Assembly: GCF_018128285.1 (NCBI RefSeq)
Contig: NZ_CP072380.1
Location: forward strand, 682,001 to 746,000
DNA: 64,000 nt
DNA from: Atopobium sp. oral taxon 416
GTDB lineage: Bacteria; Actinomycetota; Coriobacteriia; Coriobacteriales; Atopobiaceae
Direction of reading: 5' to 3'
Part shown: piece after piece, positions 8,801-18,444 of the stretch
Layout of the letters: each line of letters starts with the position of its first letter
Position numbering within the stretch: position 1 is the stretch's first letter
Made by a program: the position numbers and the translations under genes
The notes under the pieces: model-generated
Databases searched by the model: none
What the model was told of the DNA's origin: nothing
The model's input: only the letters and a program-made list of their open reading frames with translations

Positions 8801-10148
8801 GGGAAACGATGATTAATGCCCCATAACGTGTCAGAGGGGACCGACCACACGACTTTTCTAGGCCGGAATGCGGGAAAGGCAGGGAAGGATGCTCATCCAG
8901 CACGTGCAGGAGCCGCTATCCTGACCATCTGTCCTGCCCCATGCACCGCAATAAGGCTCCAAGACGGATCAAGCGACGCTGGGAGCCGGAAGGTGCAGCC
9001 TGCCGGCAAAAGATGCACATGGGTAAGGTTTGCAAGGGCGAGAAAGACTCGAGTGTGCGGGTATCTTCTCTATCCCCTGTAGCGCTTCCTTAAGGGGTCG
9101 AAGCGCCGCTTCACGATAAAGAAGGGATGCTTCTGCCTTTGAGCGGCCGGATGCCTTCCTGGACTCAATGCCTTTTTCGGAGAAGAGCGCACAGGCAAGG
9201 CCCTCTCTAGTCGAAGGCTTTCTTAGCAACGCTTTAGCGCATAGATGAGAGGTGTGGGTCTTTATGTGTCCTTAAGGGCGCTTCGCTATACCTATATAGC
9301 CTAAAGTCTGCATAGCAGAACCTGTCATCTTCCCTTACGAGTGCGTGTGCCACAGGATATGTCGGATACATTCTAAGCGCTTGGTCTCCACACCATGCAC
9401 AAGGCCACCTGCGGCATCCACGCCGATATGCGCCTTGTATCCGATACGCCACTCCTTCCCTTTCTTGGACTGGTGCGCTTTAAGGGTTACGCGCATGGTC
9501 CTTGTTCTTCGTTAAGCTTTAGGGCCCAGGTGAAGGTCGCATCCACCATGGAGCCGCCTCGCACCGTGATCCCTGCCTTTTCAAGCTTTTAAGTCCAGGC
9601 GCAAAGCACAAGCCTTGCCGAACTCCTCTCGCTTTAAGGCTATGGCGCATCTTCGCAAGTGTCGTTGCATCTGGCACCTGCGCCTGCATGAGGTCTGCGT
9701 GCACAGAAGCGCTGCCAGGAGTGGCAATCCAGGATAGCATCTTTAGATTCCCTCGTCTTGAGAGCCCAAACATGACCTAAAGCAGGATACATCCTAAAGC
9801 TTTGTCTTTGCAGTGCGCACATGCCTGACCAGAGCCTGTCAGTGGTAGCTGGTATCTACCAGAACAATCCAGCTGTCCCACACAACGATTGCATCCATTT
9901 GCTCCAGGTGTGCCTCTCGCCTGATCTTTCTCTTCAGACCTTAGGATTTAAGGTCCTAAAAGCTCATCTATCTGTCCATATCTTCCTTTTGGATATGCTG
10001 GAATACGTGGATGTAGCTATACCATATCCAGAAGACAGATAGGCATCTATGTGGGTATGGGAACTGTATGGTTCGAGACATTTTGAGCCGATGTCATACA
10101 GCGTGTGGCTCCACTGGCCTCATCGAGGCGAATTGATCATCGTTTCCC
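8801..10148 (-). mobile_element. IS5-like element, copy 2
   Basis: A 1348-bp element with the GGGAAACGATGATTAAT repeat at both ends (one mismatch, TTGATC for TTAATC, at the right end) and TA on both outer sides. It is inserted in, or has truncated, the 5' part of the IS30 relic. Confidence 0.8.
9140..9822 (-). pseudogene. IS5-family transposase, frameshifted (copy 2)
   Basis: Same fragments as copy 1: HADLMQAQVPDATTLAKMRH, then [13 protein letters not shown] in another frame, with stops in the same places. The two copies differ at scattered bases but share their main frameshifts. Confidence 0.7.
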
Positions 10149-10340
10149 TAGATCGCCCACTCGACGCGCTTGTAGCTGGCAAGGAAGGTAGAGATCCCCA
10201 CCTGACCTCTCACCTTCCCGCTAGTGTCTCATGCACTCTTCCTTCGTGAACTTGCTATCGATCATATACAAAACCCCTATCTCCTTGAAAGCCCGTTGCC
10301 ATGTGATCAAAAAATTTCTCCCTCAATATGCGAGATTTAG
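10149..10340. other. Unassigned sequence between the IS5-like element and the pilus promoter
   Basis: About 190 bp with short open frames only. A minus-strand frame containing SKFTKEECMRH is interrupted by a TAG and may be a transposase scrap; I do not recognise it. Confidence 0.3.
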
Positions 10341-10341
10341 C

Positions 10342-10373
10342 TTGCGTTTTCGGGGGGGGGGGGGGGGTAGACT
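10342..10373 (+). promoter_or_regulatory. Candidate phase-variable pilus promoter with a G16 tract in the spacer
   Basis: TTGCGT (10342-10347) and TAGACT (10368-10373) can serve as -35 and -10 boxes. The 20-bp spacer consists of TTTC plus sixteen consecutive G residues (10352-10367). Loss of three G would give the optimal 17-bp spacer, so slipped-strand changes in tract length could switch transcription of the pilus operon on and off. The tract lies outside any plausible coding frame of the downstream gene: an in-frame TAG occurs at 10418-10420. The -35 match is weak (3 of 6). Confidence 0.55.
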
Positions 10374-10474
10374 CAGGGCATCTCAACAAGGAAATGTGCA
10401 TTCGCAATATACGCAAATAGGAACAGCAACTCGCTGAGTTTGGGCTGGCGGCATCTAGGCAGAAATGGGTCACC

Positions 10475-13400
10475 ATGAGTAGCAGGCAGAAACAAACGAG
10501 ACATCATGTATGGTTCAGGTTCGTTTTGCTTATGGCGATGGTGCTGCTCGTATGCCAGGGCGTGGCAATCGCATCGGCCTCTGGCGTGTCGGAGGCGGCG
10601 GGTACGCGGGATGTTGCCGCTACACAAGGCGTCACTAGCGATGACGTTGCCGTATCTGAACAGCCTGTAAGGCATACGGTGCGCTTTGACGCCAACGCGG
10701 CAGATGGTGGATCCATGGAGGATGTCGTGGCCACGAGCGGGGGAGCTGGCAGTACATGGTCGCTCACCCTACCCGCATGCGGCTATACGCGCTCAGGCTA
10801 CAAGTTTACGGGATGGTCCACAACGGCTGATGGCGTCGACGTGAAAGACGATGCAGCCACTGAGCAGAATGAGGCCATGCCTGCTATAGCCGTGCCCGAC
10901 AAAGCAGTGCTCAACGGATGGAACTACAGCCTTCAGGAGAACGGGCAAGACACGACGGTGGCCCTTTCGGGTGCCGTCAAGGACGAGACCCTTACGCTGT
11001 ATGCTCAATGGGAGCCTGAGGGTGAGAGTACAGATGCGTTCAACCCTACGGATCCAACGAACGATCAAGGTGCCGTCAAGGACGAGACCCCTACGCCGTA
11101 TGCTCAGTGGGCACCTGAGGGTGAGAGTACAGGCGCGTTAAACCCTACGGATCCAAAGAACGATCAAGCGGGTAGTGCGTTTGGTGCGGGTATGGCGCCA
11201 TTATCTGCCAGAAGGTTCGTCTCGTCTCCCAATGCCCTTGGGTCAGATGCGGGTTCCCATTTCCACGCCACTATCACGGCGGGCAAGACCTCCTATTCCG
11301 CTGGCTCGACGGCAATCGTCTCGGTCAAGTATGACATCGACCCTAACTCGGTCCACGAGGACGACTACGTGACTGTGCGCATTCCGCAGGACATCGCGAA
11401 GAGCGCACGGATAAGCGTCTCGCCCCAGCACTTCAAGCAGGTGGTGGACAACGGTGACGGTACCTACAGGCTGGTGTTTGGCCCCAACGCCGAGGCCTCA
11501 CTCACGGGATCGTTCTCGGCCTTCGTGACCACGGCCGATGTCGCCACGGAGACCTCAGACGATATCGAGGTGGGGGGCGATGCCCTGCGCATTACGGTCA
11601 TCCCCACGGGCAGCGCCGGCGGGTCCTCAGGCACATACACCGATGCCATTATGAAAGACGCGATGGACAACGGAGGCAAGGTCCAGTACGGCGACTATGA
11701 CTACTCGGAGGGGCGTGGCAATAAGGCTGCCCAGACAGGGGTCTATGACTCGACGAATGACCAGAGTCTCAAGTACCGCCTGTACGTGAATCAGAAGATG
11801 GCATGGATGCACGATGTCACCGTTGTGGACACTCTTCCTGACGGTATGACCTTCGACACCTCCCATGCCATTGAGGTTGTCTATAAGGACAACCAAGAGC
11901 CGGTCGACCCGAGTCAGTACTCAGTGTCTGCGGAAGGCAACAAGCTTACCTTCAGTCATCCGGGCTCCTTCTATCGCTCCATCCAGATCAACTACTGGGT
12001 TATCGCCAAGGGCGGCGAGAATGTTAAGTACACCAACCGTGCTGAAATCAACTACAAGGATACCAACAACAAGACCTACCAGGAGCACCGCAACTATGTC
12101 CTTCAGGGGAACAACTACAGTGCCGCCAGCGGTGAGAAGAGCGTCGATAAGACGATCGTTTCACAGGACCCTGCCGATCAGTGGGTCACCTACACCTTCA
12201 AGTTCTGGAACAACAATGGTTTCCAGGAAGGAGAGATCAAGCTCGACGACCAGCTGCAGGACAGCCGGGTGAAGTTCCTGTATGCCGAGGGCAACGACAA
12301 GTTCGACGTGAGCTATGATGCTGCAACCCATACGGTGCACATCAAGAACAAGACAGCAATTGGCGGAGACGACACCGAGTACGTGCGCTTCGTCGTGGAC
12401 TTTACCGACGTGCCCGACGGCACCACCGTGTACAACAGCGTCAATGGTGGTAACACGACCAAGACGCTCAAGATGCCCTCGGTCAAGTTCCACGCGACGA
12501 AGACGGTAGATGGTGCGGCGCCAAACGCCTCGCTGGACGGGAAATTCAAGTTCCAGCTGCTCGACGCCGATGGAAACGTGCTTCAGACAAAGGCCAATAG
12601 TGGTGGGGACATCACCTTTGACGCCATTGAGTACAAGGAGGGGGATATCGGCAAGACCTTTACCTATACCGTCCAGGAGACCCCAAGTGACGACGCGGAT
12701 GTGGCGAACGCCTACCAACTCGATGAGACGAAGTATACGGTGCAGGTCGTTCCCACCAAGACAACGGATGCCCAAGGCAAGGAAGTCGTGGTCGCCACGC
12801 CGGTCATCACGAAGAATGGCTCCTCCGTTGACGCCATGAGCTTTGACAATACATCAAAGACGGGAAGCCTCAGCATCTCCAAGGTCGTAGAGGGAGCAAC
12901 GGCGGCTGCCCAAGGCAAGGACTTCCACTTCAGGTTGTCCCTCAAGGACGGCAGCGGCAACACGCTGCATGGAAGCTACCCCTACGCAACATACGATGCA
13001 CAGGGAAATGCGGTGGACGGTGCTTCCGGGCAAGTCGGAGATGGCGGCACAATCTCCTTGAAAGACGGGCAGCATGTCGTGCTCACCGGTCTCCCCGCCA
13101 ACGCAGCGTATGAGGTGCAGGAGGTGGACGTGCCGAATGGGTTCACACTGACCTCTTCGGAAGGCACGACAGGGACGATAACACCGGAGGGCTCCTCCGA
13201 AGCATCGTTCAGGAATGCGTATAAGACGTATGGCAGTGTCACTCTGGAGGCCACCAAGGTATTCAAGGGTGCCTCATTGGGCGATGGGCAGTTTGCCTTC
13301 GAGCTGAGAGATGCTGCGGGGCATACGATGCAGACGGCCCACAATGACGCGAACGGAAAGGTTACCTTTTCGCCCATCAGCTACTCCGCATCGGATGATG

Positions 13401-13738
13401 GGATGACCTTTACGTATCGGATTGTCGAGGTGAATGATGGCCAGCCTGGCGTGACATACGATACGCATACGTGTCTGGTGGAGGTTAGGGTTGCCGATGA
13501 TGGCGCAGGGAACCTTACGACCACGACAACATACAAGACGGATAGCCTCTTTGGTCTTGATGGCTCAAACAACACGTTTACCAACACGACTGCGAGTGCA
13601 TTGCCCCAGACGGGCGACAGCGGACTCGGTTGGCCAATAGGTCTTGGTACCCTCGTCTTTACGACGGCGCTGATTGTGTTCTGGAGGAAAGGCGGCCCCA
13701 GTTGGCTTGACTCACTCAAGAGGGGAGGCGACGAGTAA
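10475..13738 (+). CDS. Large LPQTG-anchored pilus adhesin (probable tip protein)
   Basis: A 1087-aa surface protein. Residues 1-36 are a signal peptide. A Listeria-Bacteroides (InlB_B) type repeat follows (about 65-175; VRFDANAADGG, GYTRSGYKFTGWS, LTLYAQW). Residues 166-231 are two tandem 33-residue copies. Adhesin-type Ig folds span about 240-665. Three Cna_B/FctA-like pilin domains occupy about 667-1035 (KFHATKTVDG, SLSISKVVEG, VTLEATKVFKG), which normally form Lys-Asn isopeptide bonds. The C-terminus has LPQTG (about 1043-1047), a membrane helix and a basic tail. The start has no clear SD; no alternative start exists before an upstream stop at 10418. It is first in a tightly packed pilus operon. 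Confidence 0.88.
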   Translation: MSSRQKQTRHHVWFRFVLLMAMVLLVCQGVAIASASGVSEAAGTRDVAATQGVTSDDVAVSEQPVRHTVRFDANAADGGSMEDVVATSGGAGSTWSLTLPACGYTRSGYKFTGWSTTADGVDVKDDAATEQNEAMPAIAVPDKAVLNGWNYSLQENGQDTTVALSGAVKDETLTLYAQWEPEGESTDAFNPTDPTNDQGAVKDETPTPYAQWAPEGESTGALNPTDPKNDQAGSAFGAGMAPLSARRFVSSPNALGSDAGSHFHATITAGKTSYSAGSTAIVSVKYDIDPNSVHEDDYVTVRIPQDIAKSARISVSPQHFKQVVDNGDGTYRLVFGPNAEASLTGSFSAFVTTADVATETSDDIEVGGDALRITVIPTGSAGGSSGTYTDAIMKDAMDNGGKVQYGDYDYSEGRGNKAAQTGVYDSTNDQSLKYRLYVNQKMAWMHDVTVVDTLPDGMTFDTSHAIEVVYKDNQEPVDPSQYSVSAEGNKLTFSHPGSFYRSIQINYWVIAKGGENVKYTNRAEINYKDTNNKTYQEHRNYVLQGNNYSAASGEKSVDKTIVSQDPADQWVTYTFKFWNNNGFQEGEIKLDDQLQDSRVKFLYAEGNDKFDVSYDAATHTVHIKNKTAIGGDDTEYVRFVVDFTDVPDGTTVYNSVNGGNTTKTLKMPSVKFHATKTVDGAAPNASLDGKFKFQLLDADGNVLQTKANSGGDITFDAIEYKEGDIGKTFTYTVQETPSDDADVANAYQLDETKYTVQVVPTKTTDAQGKEVVVATPVITKNGSSVDAMSFDNTSKTGSLSISKVVEGATAAAQGKDFHFRLSLKDGSGNTLHGSYPYATYDAQGNAVDGASGQVGDGGTISLKDGQHVVLTGLPANAAYEVQEVDVPNGFTLTSSEGTTGTITPEGSSEASFRNAYKTYGSVTLEATKVFKGASLGDGQFAFELRDAAGHTMQTAHNDANGKVTFSPISYSASDDGMTFTYRIVEVNDGQPGVTYDTHTCLVEVRVADDGAGNLTTTTTYKTDSLFGLDGSNNTFTNTTASALPQTGDSGLGWPIGLGTLVFTTALIVFWRKGGPSWLDSLKRGGDE
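10970..11167 (+). repeat. 99-bp tandem duplication inside the adhesin gene
   Basis: Two head-to-tail 99-bp copies (10970-11068 and 11069-11167), each encoding GAVKDET, then YAQW, PEGEST and NPTDP with a few substitutions. The in-frame unit could expand or contract by recombination, changing the length of the region after the InlB_B-like repeat. Confidence 0.9.
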
Positions 13739-15378
13739 TGAGGAACGCTAGGTTGCGGGGTCTCGTGGGACATGTTGCGGTCATGACCGCACTGGCTCTT
13801 TCTGTAGCGGCACTGCTTTGCATGGGATTTGCCCGGCCCGCATTGGCCGAGGGGGCACTAATGCTTCGAGTCGATTCCGGATCCGGACATTCCTATACGG
13901 CATACTGCCTTCTGTCGGGGACGGCTGACGGCGATTCTCTGGCGGACCCTTCCTTCGACAACGCCATGTCAGATGCCTTCTATCAGGGGTTGACCACCAT
14001 GCCAGAATGGCGGGACACGAGCCAGAGCGCCTCTGACCCTCGCGTTGTATGCGATTGGATGGGTGAGCAGATTGGCAAAGACAGCGAATTCTCCTTTACC
14101 AGTCGGCTGGCAAAGCTTGCTGCCAGCAGCAGCTCGAAGGGTGTGCCGATCATGGCGAATAAGGATGTCCCTCTCCACCAGGGATATTGGCTGATCGTCG
14201 GCAAGGACACGGCTCCGATCTGCGTTCTGGTAGGCCCGGGGACCAAGACGGTCAGTGAGAAGAAACCTTCGGTCCCTTCGTGTAACAAAGAGGTCACCAA
14301 GCGGTGGGGTAACGGTTCGATGGGTGGCTACTCCGATACTGCCACAGCTGGGGTTGGCGATACGTTGCACTACCGCATCACGGGCACGCTTCCTACCAAT
14401 TATGGCAGCTATGACACTTACCTATATCGATTCGTGGACACCATGGACGCGAGCATCGTCGTCAAGGCGGATTCGATACGGGTAAAGGTCCTTAAGACAG
14501 ATGGCACCGAGAAGGCCGACCTTACCGAAAATTTTACGACCTCGTTTGAGGGCACGCCTGCAGGACGTACATCGTTGGTCGCCTCCATTGATAATCTCAA
14601 GGGAGTATATCCAGAGTACGCACAGGGCGATTCGATCGTGCTCGAGTACGATGCGACGCTTGATGCCTCGAAGGCAACGATGGGGTATGAGAGTCCCAAC
14701 AAGAACGTCGCCCATATCGAGTACACACGTGAACCTTCCACGGGAGGGGTGGGCGCCACAGAGAATCATAGGACGAACGTCTATTCCTTTGAGCTGAGAG
14801 TGCACAAGACGTCGTCGCGCGATGCAGGCACGGTGCTTGCGGGAGCCGAATTTGTCGTTCAGAGAAGTGACGGTAAGTATCTCGCGGCAGACGGCACATG
14901 GTCGGATTCGAAAGATGATGCCAGACACTTCGTGACCGATTCGGACGGGATGATTTGCGTCCGCGCACTTGATTTGGGTGACTATAAGCTCATCGAGGCC
15001 AGAGCCCCCGAGGGATATCAAACCCTTGGCGCGCCCGTCGACGTGACGTTTGGCGGGGATAGTGCACAGAAGAGCTTGTCTGTGTCGACCGTCAGCCAGG
15101 CGGCAGCCGTAGAGGGTGTCAGCGCCCCGGCTGGATACGCCGTCATCCAGATCAAAGACGCTCCAACGGGAGAGACTCCTCCCGGCGGCTTCACGTGGCC
15201 ACCGATATCTGGAGGCTCGTCTGGTCCGATACCTCAGACAGGGGATCCCCCGTATCTCTGTGTTGCTGCCATTCTGCTGATAGCAGGAGTGTTGGGAGTT
15301 GGATTGGGTGTAAAGGCTCGAAGACGTGCAAGGGTAGATGATCCAGCCAAAGCCGCCGAGAGCGAAAAAAGGGCATAG
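13738..15378 (+). CDS. IPQTG-anchored minor pilin
   Basis: A 546-aa protein with an N-terminal signal peptide (residues 1-37, ending ARPALAEG). The middle contains a fimbrial isopeptide D2-type domain (about 205-345; TATAGVGDTLHYRITGTLP) and a SpaA-like Cna_B domain (about 350-455) with the E-box LGDYKLIEARAPEGYQ. A proline/glycine linker leads to IPQTG (about 497-501), a membrane helix and a basic tail. The ATG overlaps the previous stop by one base (TAATG) and has GAGGGGAGG eight bases upstream, so it is translated with the adhesin. The candidate pilin-type Lys lies near PSCNKEVTKRW. It could be the basal or a minor subunit. Confidence 0.87.
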   Translation: MRNARLRGLVGHVAVMTALALSVAALLCMGFARPALAEGALMLRVDSGSGHSYTAYCLLSGTADGDSLADPSFDNAMSDAFYQGLTTMPEWRDTSQSASDPRVVCDWMGEQIGKDSEFSFTSRLAKLAASSSSKGVPIMANKDVPLHQGYWLIVGKDTAPICVLVGPGTKTVSEKKPSVPSCNKEVTKRWGNGSMGGYSDTATAGVGDTLHYRITGTLPTNYGSYDTYLYRFVDTMDASIVVKADSIRVKVLKTDGTEKADLTENFTTSFEGTPAGRTSLVASIDNLKGVYPEYAQGDSIVLEYDATLDASKATMGYESPNKNVAHIEYTREPSTGGVGATENHRTNVYSFELRVHKTSSRDAGTVLAGAEFVVQRSDGKYLAADGTWSDSKDDARHFVTDSDGMICVRALDLGDYKLIEARAPEGYQTLGAPVDVTFGGDSAQKSLSVSTVSQAAAVEGVSAPAGYAVIQIKDAPTGETPPGGFTWPPISGGSSGPIPQTGDPPYLCVAAILLIAGVLGVGLGVKARRRARVDDPAKAAESEKRA

Positions 15379-15398
15379 TGCCCGGAAAGGTGAAGAAC

Positions 15399-17009
15399 AT
15401 GGAACATAAAGGAATTGCAAGAAAAGCAGTAACTGCGGGTCTTGCTGCAGCGATGGCCCTCTCGATGGCTTTTACGCCGGCAGTGGCTCTTGCTGCTCCT
15501 GGTGCGACGGGGCAGATTACCGTCACTGCCGATTCAGGTGACAATGCGAGCACCAAATATAGCGCCTACCAGATTTTTGCGGGTGATGTGGTCGATAAAG
15601 ATGGCAGCAAGACGGTTGCCAACATCGCCTGGGCGAATGACAGCGTCCGTACCGCGGTCGTAAACGCTATCAAGGCTGAGGACAGCTCGTATGCCGACCC
15701 GACCGATGCCTCTGCCTCCGCGCAGCAGGCCGCGGAGTTCATCAACGTGCACATTACGGGCACCAACAATACGACCATCCTCGACAATGCGAGCTTCGGA
15801 AACAAGCTTGCCGACGCTGTCGACGGTATTGCAGACAAGACCACGGTCACCCCGGGTACGGCGGCATCCCTCCCCGAGGGCTACTACCTGATTGTCACCG
15901 CCGATGTGAACGGCAAGGTCGACCAGAACGGCACCTCGCCCATCTTCGCGATTGTCGGTGGGTCCGCTGTCACGGTCAAGGAAAAGACGACCGTCCCGAC
16001 CGTCGAGAAGCAGATCAAGGACGACGACGCGGCGAATTTCGGCAAGGCCGCCTCGTCCGAGCTGGGCAAGAAGCTCGACTATCAAATCACGGGTACCGTG
16101 GCCTCCAACCTCGCAACTTATAATACCTACTATTATGCCTTCAAGGATACGCCCTCTGCTGGTCTCGACATCGACCAGAGTACCATCCACGTGACCATCG
16201 ATGGCACCGAGGTGGATCCGAGCAGCTATACCGTAGCTGCAACGCCGGGCTCCCTCTCCGTCGAGTTCCAAGATCTGAAAGCGGCCAAGAACACCAAAGG
16301 GGCGGCAATCAGCGTCAATGCCACATCCAAGGTCGTCCTCACCTACCAGGCATCGCTCAATGCGAATTCCGTCATCGCCTCCCAGGATAATCCCAACGAG
16401 GTGCACGTCGAGTACTCCAACAATCCCAACACGGACCAGCATGGCTTCACAAAGCCCGATAAGGTCAAAGACTATACCTACAAGCTGGGCCTCGTGAAGA
16501 AGGACAAGCAGAACCAGAGCCGCGCGCTTTCGGGCGCAAAGTTCACCCTGCAGGTCAAGAACGCTGACAACACGTCGGGCGACAATGGCAAGTATGTCCA
16601 GGCGGACGGATCGCTCGGCAACACCGCACACGAGTTCACTACCGGGACGGATGGCACCATCTCTGTCGATCACATCGACGCCGGTACCTATACCGTGAAG
16701 GAGACTGTGGCGCCGAAAGGCTACGAGCCCGTAAGCGACTTCGACGTCACTATCACTGACAATACAAAGGATATGTCGACCGCCGATGACGCGCTTACGC
16801 TGAGTGCAGCCTCGACAGGCAGCCAGGATGTCAAAACCTCTGCCGACGCGAACAAGGGGACTGTTACGATTACGGTGAGTGACGTCAAGAACAATGGTCT
16901 TCCCTTGACCGGCCAGTCCGGCCTCATGGTCACCGTCCTCGTAGGCGGGGCGATTGTGGCCGCTTCCGCAACTGCTATGGCTAAGCGCAAGAAGAGCGCA
17001 AAGGAGTAG
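15399..17009 (+). CDS. LPLTG-anchored backbone (major) pilin, SpaA type
   Basis: A 536-aa protein from ATG 15399, which follows GGAAAGG at 15384-15390; a GTG at 15378 is less likely. Residues 1-34 are a signal peptide ending ALAAP. An N-terminal domain precedes the pilin-motif Lys in VPTVEKQIKDDD (residue about 205), the usual nucleophile for sortase polymerisation. A D2-type isopeptide domain (SELGKKLDYQITGTVASN) and a Cna_B domain with E-box YTVKETVAPKGYEP follow. LPLTG (about 500-504), membrane helix and KRKK tail end the protein. Size and domain order match backbone pilins of Actinomyces and Corynebacterium. A hairpin at 17062-17087 follows it. Confidence 0.9.
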   Translation: MEHKGIARKAVTAGLAAAMALSMAFTPAVALAAPGATGQITVTADSGDNASTKYSAYQIFAGDVVDKDGSKTVANIAWANDSVRTAVVNAIKAEDSSYADPTDASASAQQAAEFINVHITGTNNTTILDNASFGNKLADAVDGIADKTTVTPGTAASLPEGYYLIVTADVNGKVDQNGTSPIFAIVGGSAVTVKEKTTVPTVEKQIKDDDAANFGKAASSELGKKLDYQITGTVASNLATYNTYYYAFKDTPSAGLDIDQSTIHVTIDGTEVDPSSYTVAATPGSLSVEFQDLKAAKNTKGAAISVNATSKVVLTYQASLNANSVIASQDNPNEVHVEYSNNPNTDQHGFTKPDKVKDYTYKLGLVKKDKQNQSRALSGAKFTLQVKNADNTSGDNGKYVQADGSLGNTAHEFTTGTDGTISVDHIDAGTYTVKETVAPKGYEPVSDFDVTITDNTKDMSTADDALTLSAASTGSQDVKTSADANKGTVTITVSDVKNNGLPLTGQSGLMVTVLVGGAIVAASATAMAKRKKSAKE

Positions 17010-17061
17010 CGTTTGAGTAAGGCGTAGGACAGGGGGGCCGATGATGTCCTAGAAGAAGGTG

Positions 17062-17087
17062 GAGAGGGGCTGACGTCAGCCCCTCTC
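17062..17087 (+). terminator. Perfect hairpin between the backbone pilin and sortase genes
   Basis: GAGAGGGGCTGAC is followed at once by its reverse complement, a 26-bp perfect palindrome without a downstream U run. It may act as an attenuator that keeps sortase expression below that of the pilins, or stabilise the pilin mRNA. Confidence 0.55.
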
Positions 17088-17179
17088 CCCATGTTCGTTT
17101 GAGTGTGCGCCGGTGCTGCATGCGGGTCGGCACCCATGCGGTACATATGGGGTGTGCTGAGGTAGAGAGGGATATATCA

Positions 17180-18118
17180 GTGCCGAGAGTGACGCATACA
17201 ACAAAGCACACAAAGCCCCCTATACTGCCCATCCTCGGGCTTCTGGTCGGCCTTGCCATTCTGGCTGCGCCAATTATTACAGACCTGTACGCCAGTTGGG
17301 TCAATTCACAGGCGATTTCGTCCATGACGAGCGTATCAGACGACCTCAATAATCCAGCACGGCTGTCCTGTTTGGCTCATGCCTACCAGTACAACGCGTC
17401 GTTGGCGGGTGTCCCGTATCAAGACATGAAGGAGACAGCAACGGAGGAGTTGGTCGCTGATGCGCAGGCTCGCGGCGAGAATGCCGAGGTGCCGGATGTC
17501 GGTTCGGAGCCATCTGAGCAGCTAGACTACCAACAGCAGCTGTCCTATGGGCAAGACACCGCTATAGCGTGGATTGAGCTGCCCAAGATCGGCGTCAAGC
17601 TCCCCGTATACCATGGTACAAGCGACGAAGCACTCGCGGAGGGCTCGGGGCATCTGGAAGGAAGCAGCCTCCCCGTCGGCGGCTTATCAACCCATACTGT
17701 ACTCACCGCGCATTCCGGCACACACACGCAACGAATGTTCGACGACATTCGTCGTCTCGACCAAGGGGACGTGTTTGTTATCCATACCCTTGGCGTCTCG
17801 TATGCTTATGAGGTCGATTCCTCGGAGGTCGTGCTCCCTGACGAGATTCAATCTCTTGCGATCCAGCCAGGGAAGGACCTCTGTACATTGGTGACCTGCA
17901 CCCCGTATGGCGTTAACGACCACAGGCTGTTGGTCCATGCACACAGGACGACAAGGCTTCCCGAAGCCCCCAGCGCGGGCGATGCCATAGAGGGGCTTCT
18001 TGGGATACGAACGCTGCCCCTCATGCTGGCGGCCGCCGTTCTCGTTGGGCTTGTTGTTGTCCATCACATACTTCGACGCAAGGGTCGCCGGTACGCGCCA
18101 CGTCACATCGCCTCATGA
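17180..18118 (+). CDS. srtC: Class C (pilus-polymerising) sortase
   Basis: A 312-aa membrane transpeptidase that links pilins through LPXTG-like motifs. I chose GTG 17180, preceded by AGAGAGG at 17164-17170, over upstream starts that would run into the hairpin region. It has an N-terminal membrane helix (residues 14-35) and a sortase barrel with catalytic His178 (LTAHSGT), Cys240 (TLVTCTPYGVNDHR) and Arg249. A C-terminal membrane helix (about 278-300) and basic tail are typical of class C. The usual DP-aromatic lid motif is not evident. It closes the pilus cluster, and no second sortase or signal peptidase is present. Confidence 0.92.
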   Translation: MPRVTHTTKHTKPPILPILGLLVGLAILAAPIITDLYASWVNSQAISSMTSVSDDLNNPARLSCLAHAYQYNASLAGVPYQDMKETATEELVADAQARGENAEVPDVGSEPSEQLDYQQQLSYGQDTAIAWIELPKIGVKLPVYHGTSDEALAEGSGHLEGSSLPVGGLSTHTVLTAHSGTHTQRMFDDIRRLDQGDVFVIHTLGVSYAYEVDSSEVVLPDEIQSLAIQPGKDLCTLVTCTPYGVNDHRLLVHAHRTTRLPEAPSAGDAIEGLLGIRTLPLMLAAAVLVGLVVVHHILRRKGRRYAPRHIAS

Positions 18119-18129
18119 TGCTGCACCAC

Positions 18130-18293
18130 AGCTCGCATGACGCCTGATACTCTAGCTTAAGCTTGCCCAAGCAGCGCCTTCGCCTTGAGCTCGCGGTGAG
18201 CTTGGACATCCCGACTCTCTTCGCGATCCTGGCTATCGGCTCTCCGTTCCTGTACATCCCTCGTATATCTTGAATCTTTTCCGCGCTGATCAT
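18130..18293 (-). pseudogene. IstA-like helix-turn-helix fragment
   Basis: Starts MISAEKIQDIRGMYRNGE, then PIARIAKRVGMSKLTASS, resembling the N-terminal HTH of IS21 IstA or related integrases, and runs on without further recognisable domains. An AAGGA-type SD precedes the ATG at 18293. It is probably a transposon relic. Confidence 0.4.
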
Positions 18294-18300
18294 TTCCTTC

Positions 18301-18343
18301 TGCCCCCTTTCTGTCGGTACTGAAGCAACGACAGAAAGGGGCA
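18301..18343. promoter_or_regulatory. Inverted repeat flanking the IstA-like fragment
   Basis: TGCCCCCTTTCTGTCG (18301-18316) pairs with CGACAGAAAGGGGCA (18329-18343) across a 12-base loop, one base bulged. It lies directly upstream of the fragment's ATG and downstream of srtC. It may be a terminator stem, an operator or an IS end; no U run follows on either strand. Confidence 0.45.
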
Positions 18344-18444
18344 TCCTGGGGATGGTCGGCGTGTCTATGCTTATACTCGAAAAATCTTTGTGATGAGCGG
18401 GGCGGTAATGCAAATCCGTACCGAGCAACTGGTCTGGAGGACAG

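Noticed and set aside
10352-10475. Translational phase variation, with the G tract inside an extended adhesin reading frame
   Set aside because: An in-frame TAG at 10418-10420 and further stops in the other frames before 10475 prevent any frame through the tract from reaching the adhesin start.
10255-10476. Minus-strand ORF of 73 codons through the G tract, encoding a run of prolines
   Set aside because: No ribosome binding site, no recognisable domain, and its length depends on the homopolymer; it is a by-product of the C run on that strand.
15534-16673. 379-codon minus-strand ORF opposite the backbone pilin gene
   Set aside because: It is the mirror of a codon-biased gene, has no ribosome binding site and reads as low-complexity Val/Leu/Arg-rich sequence.
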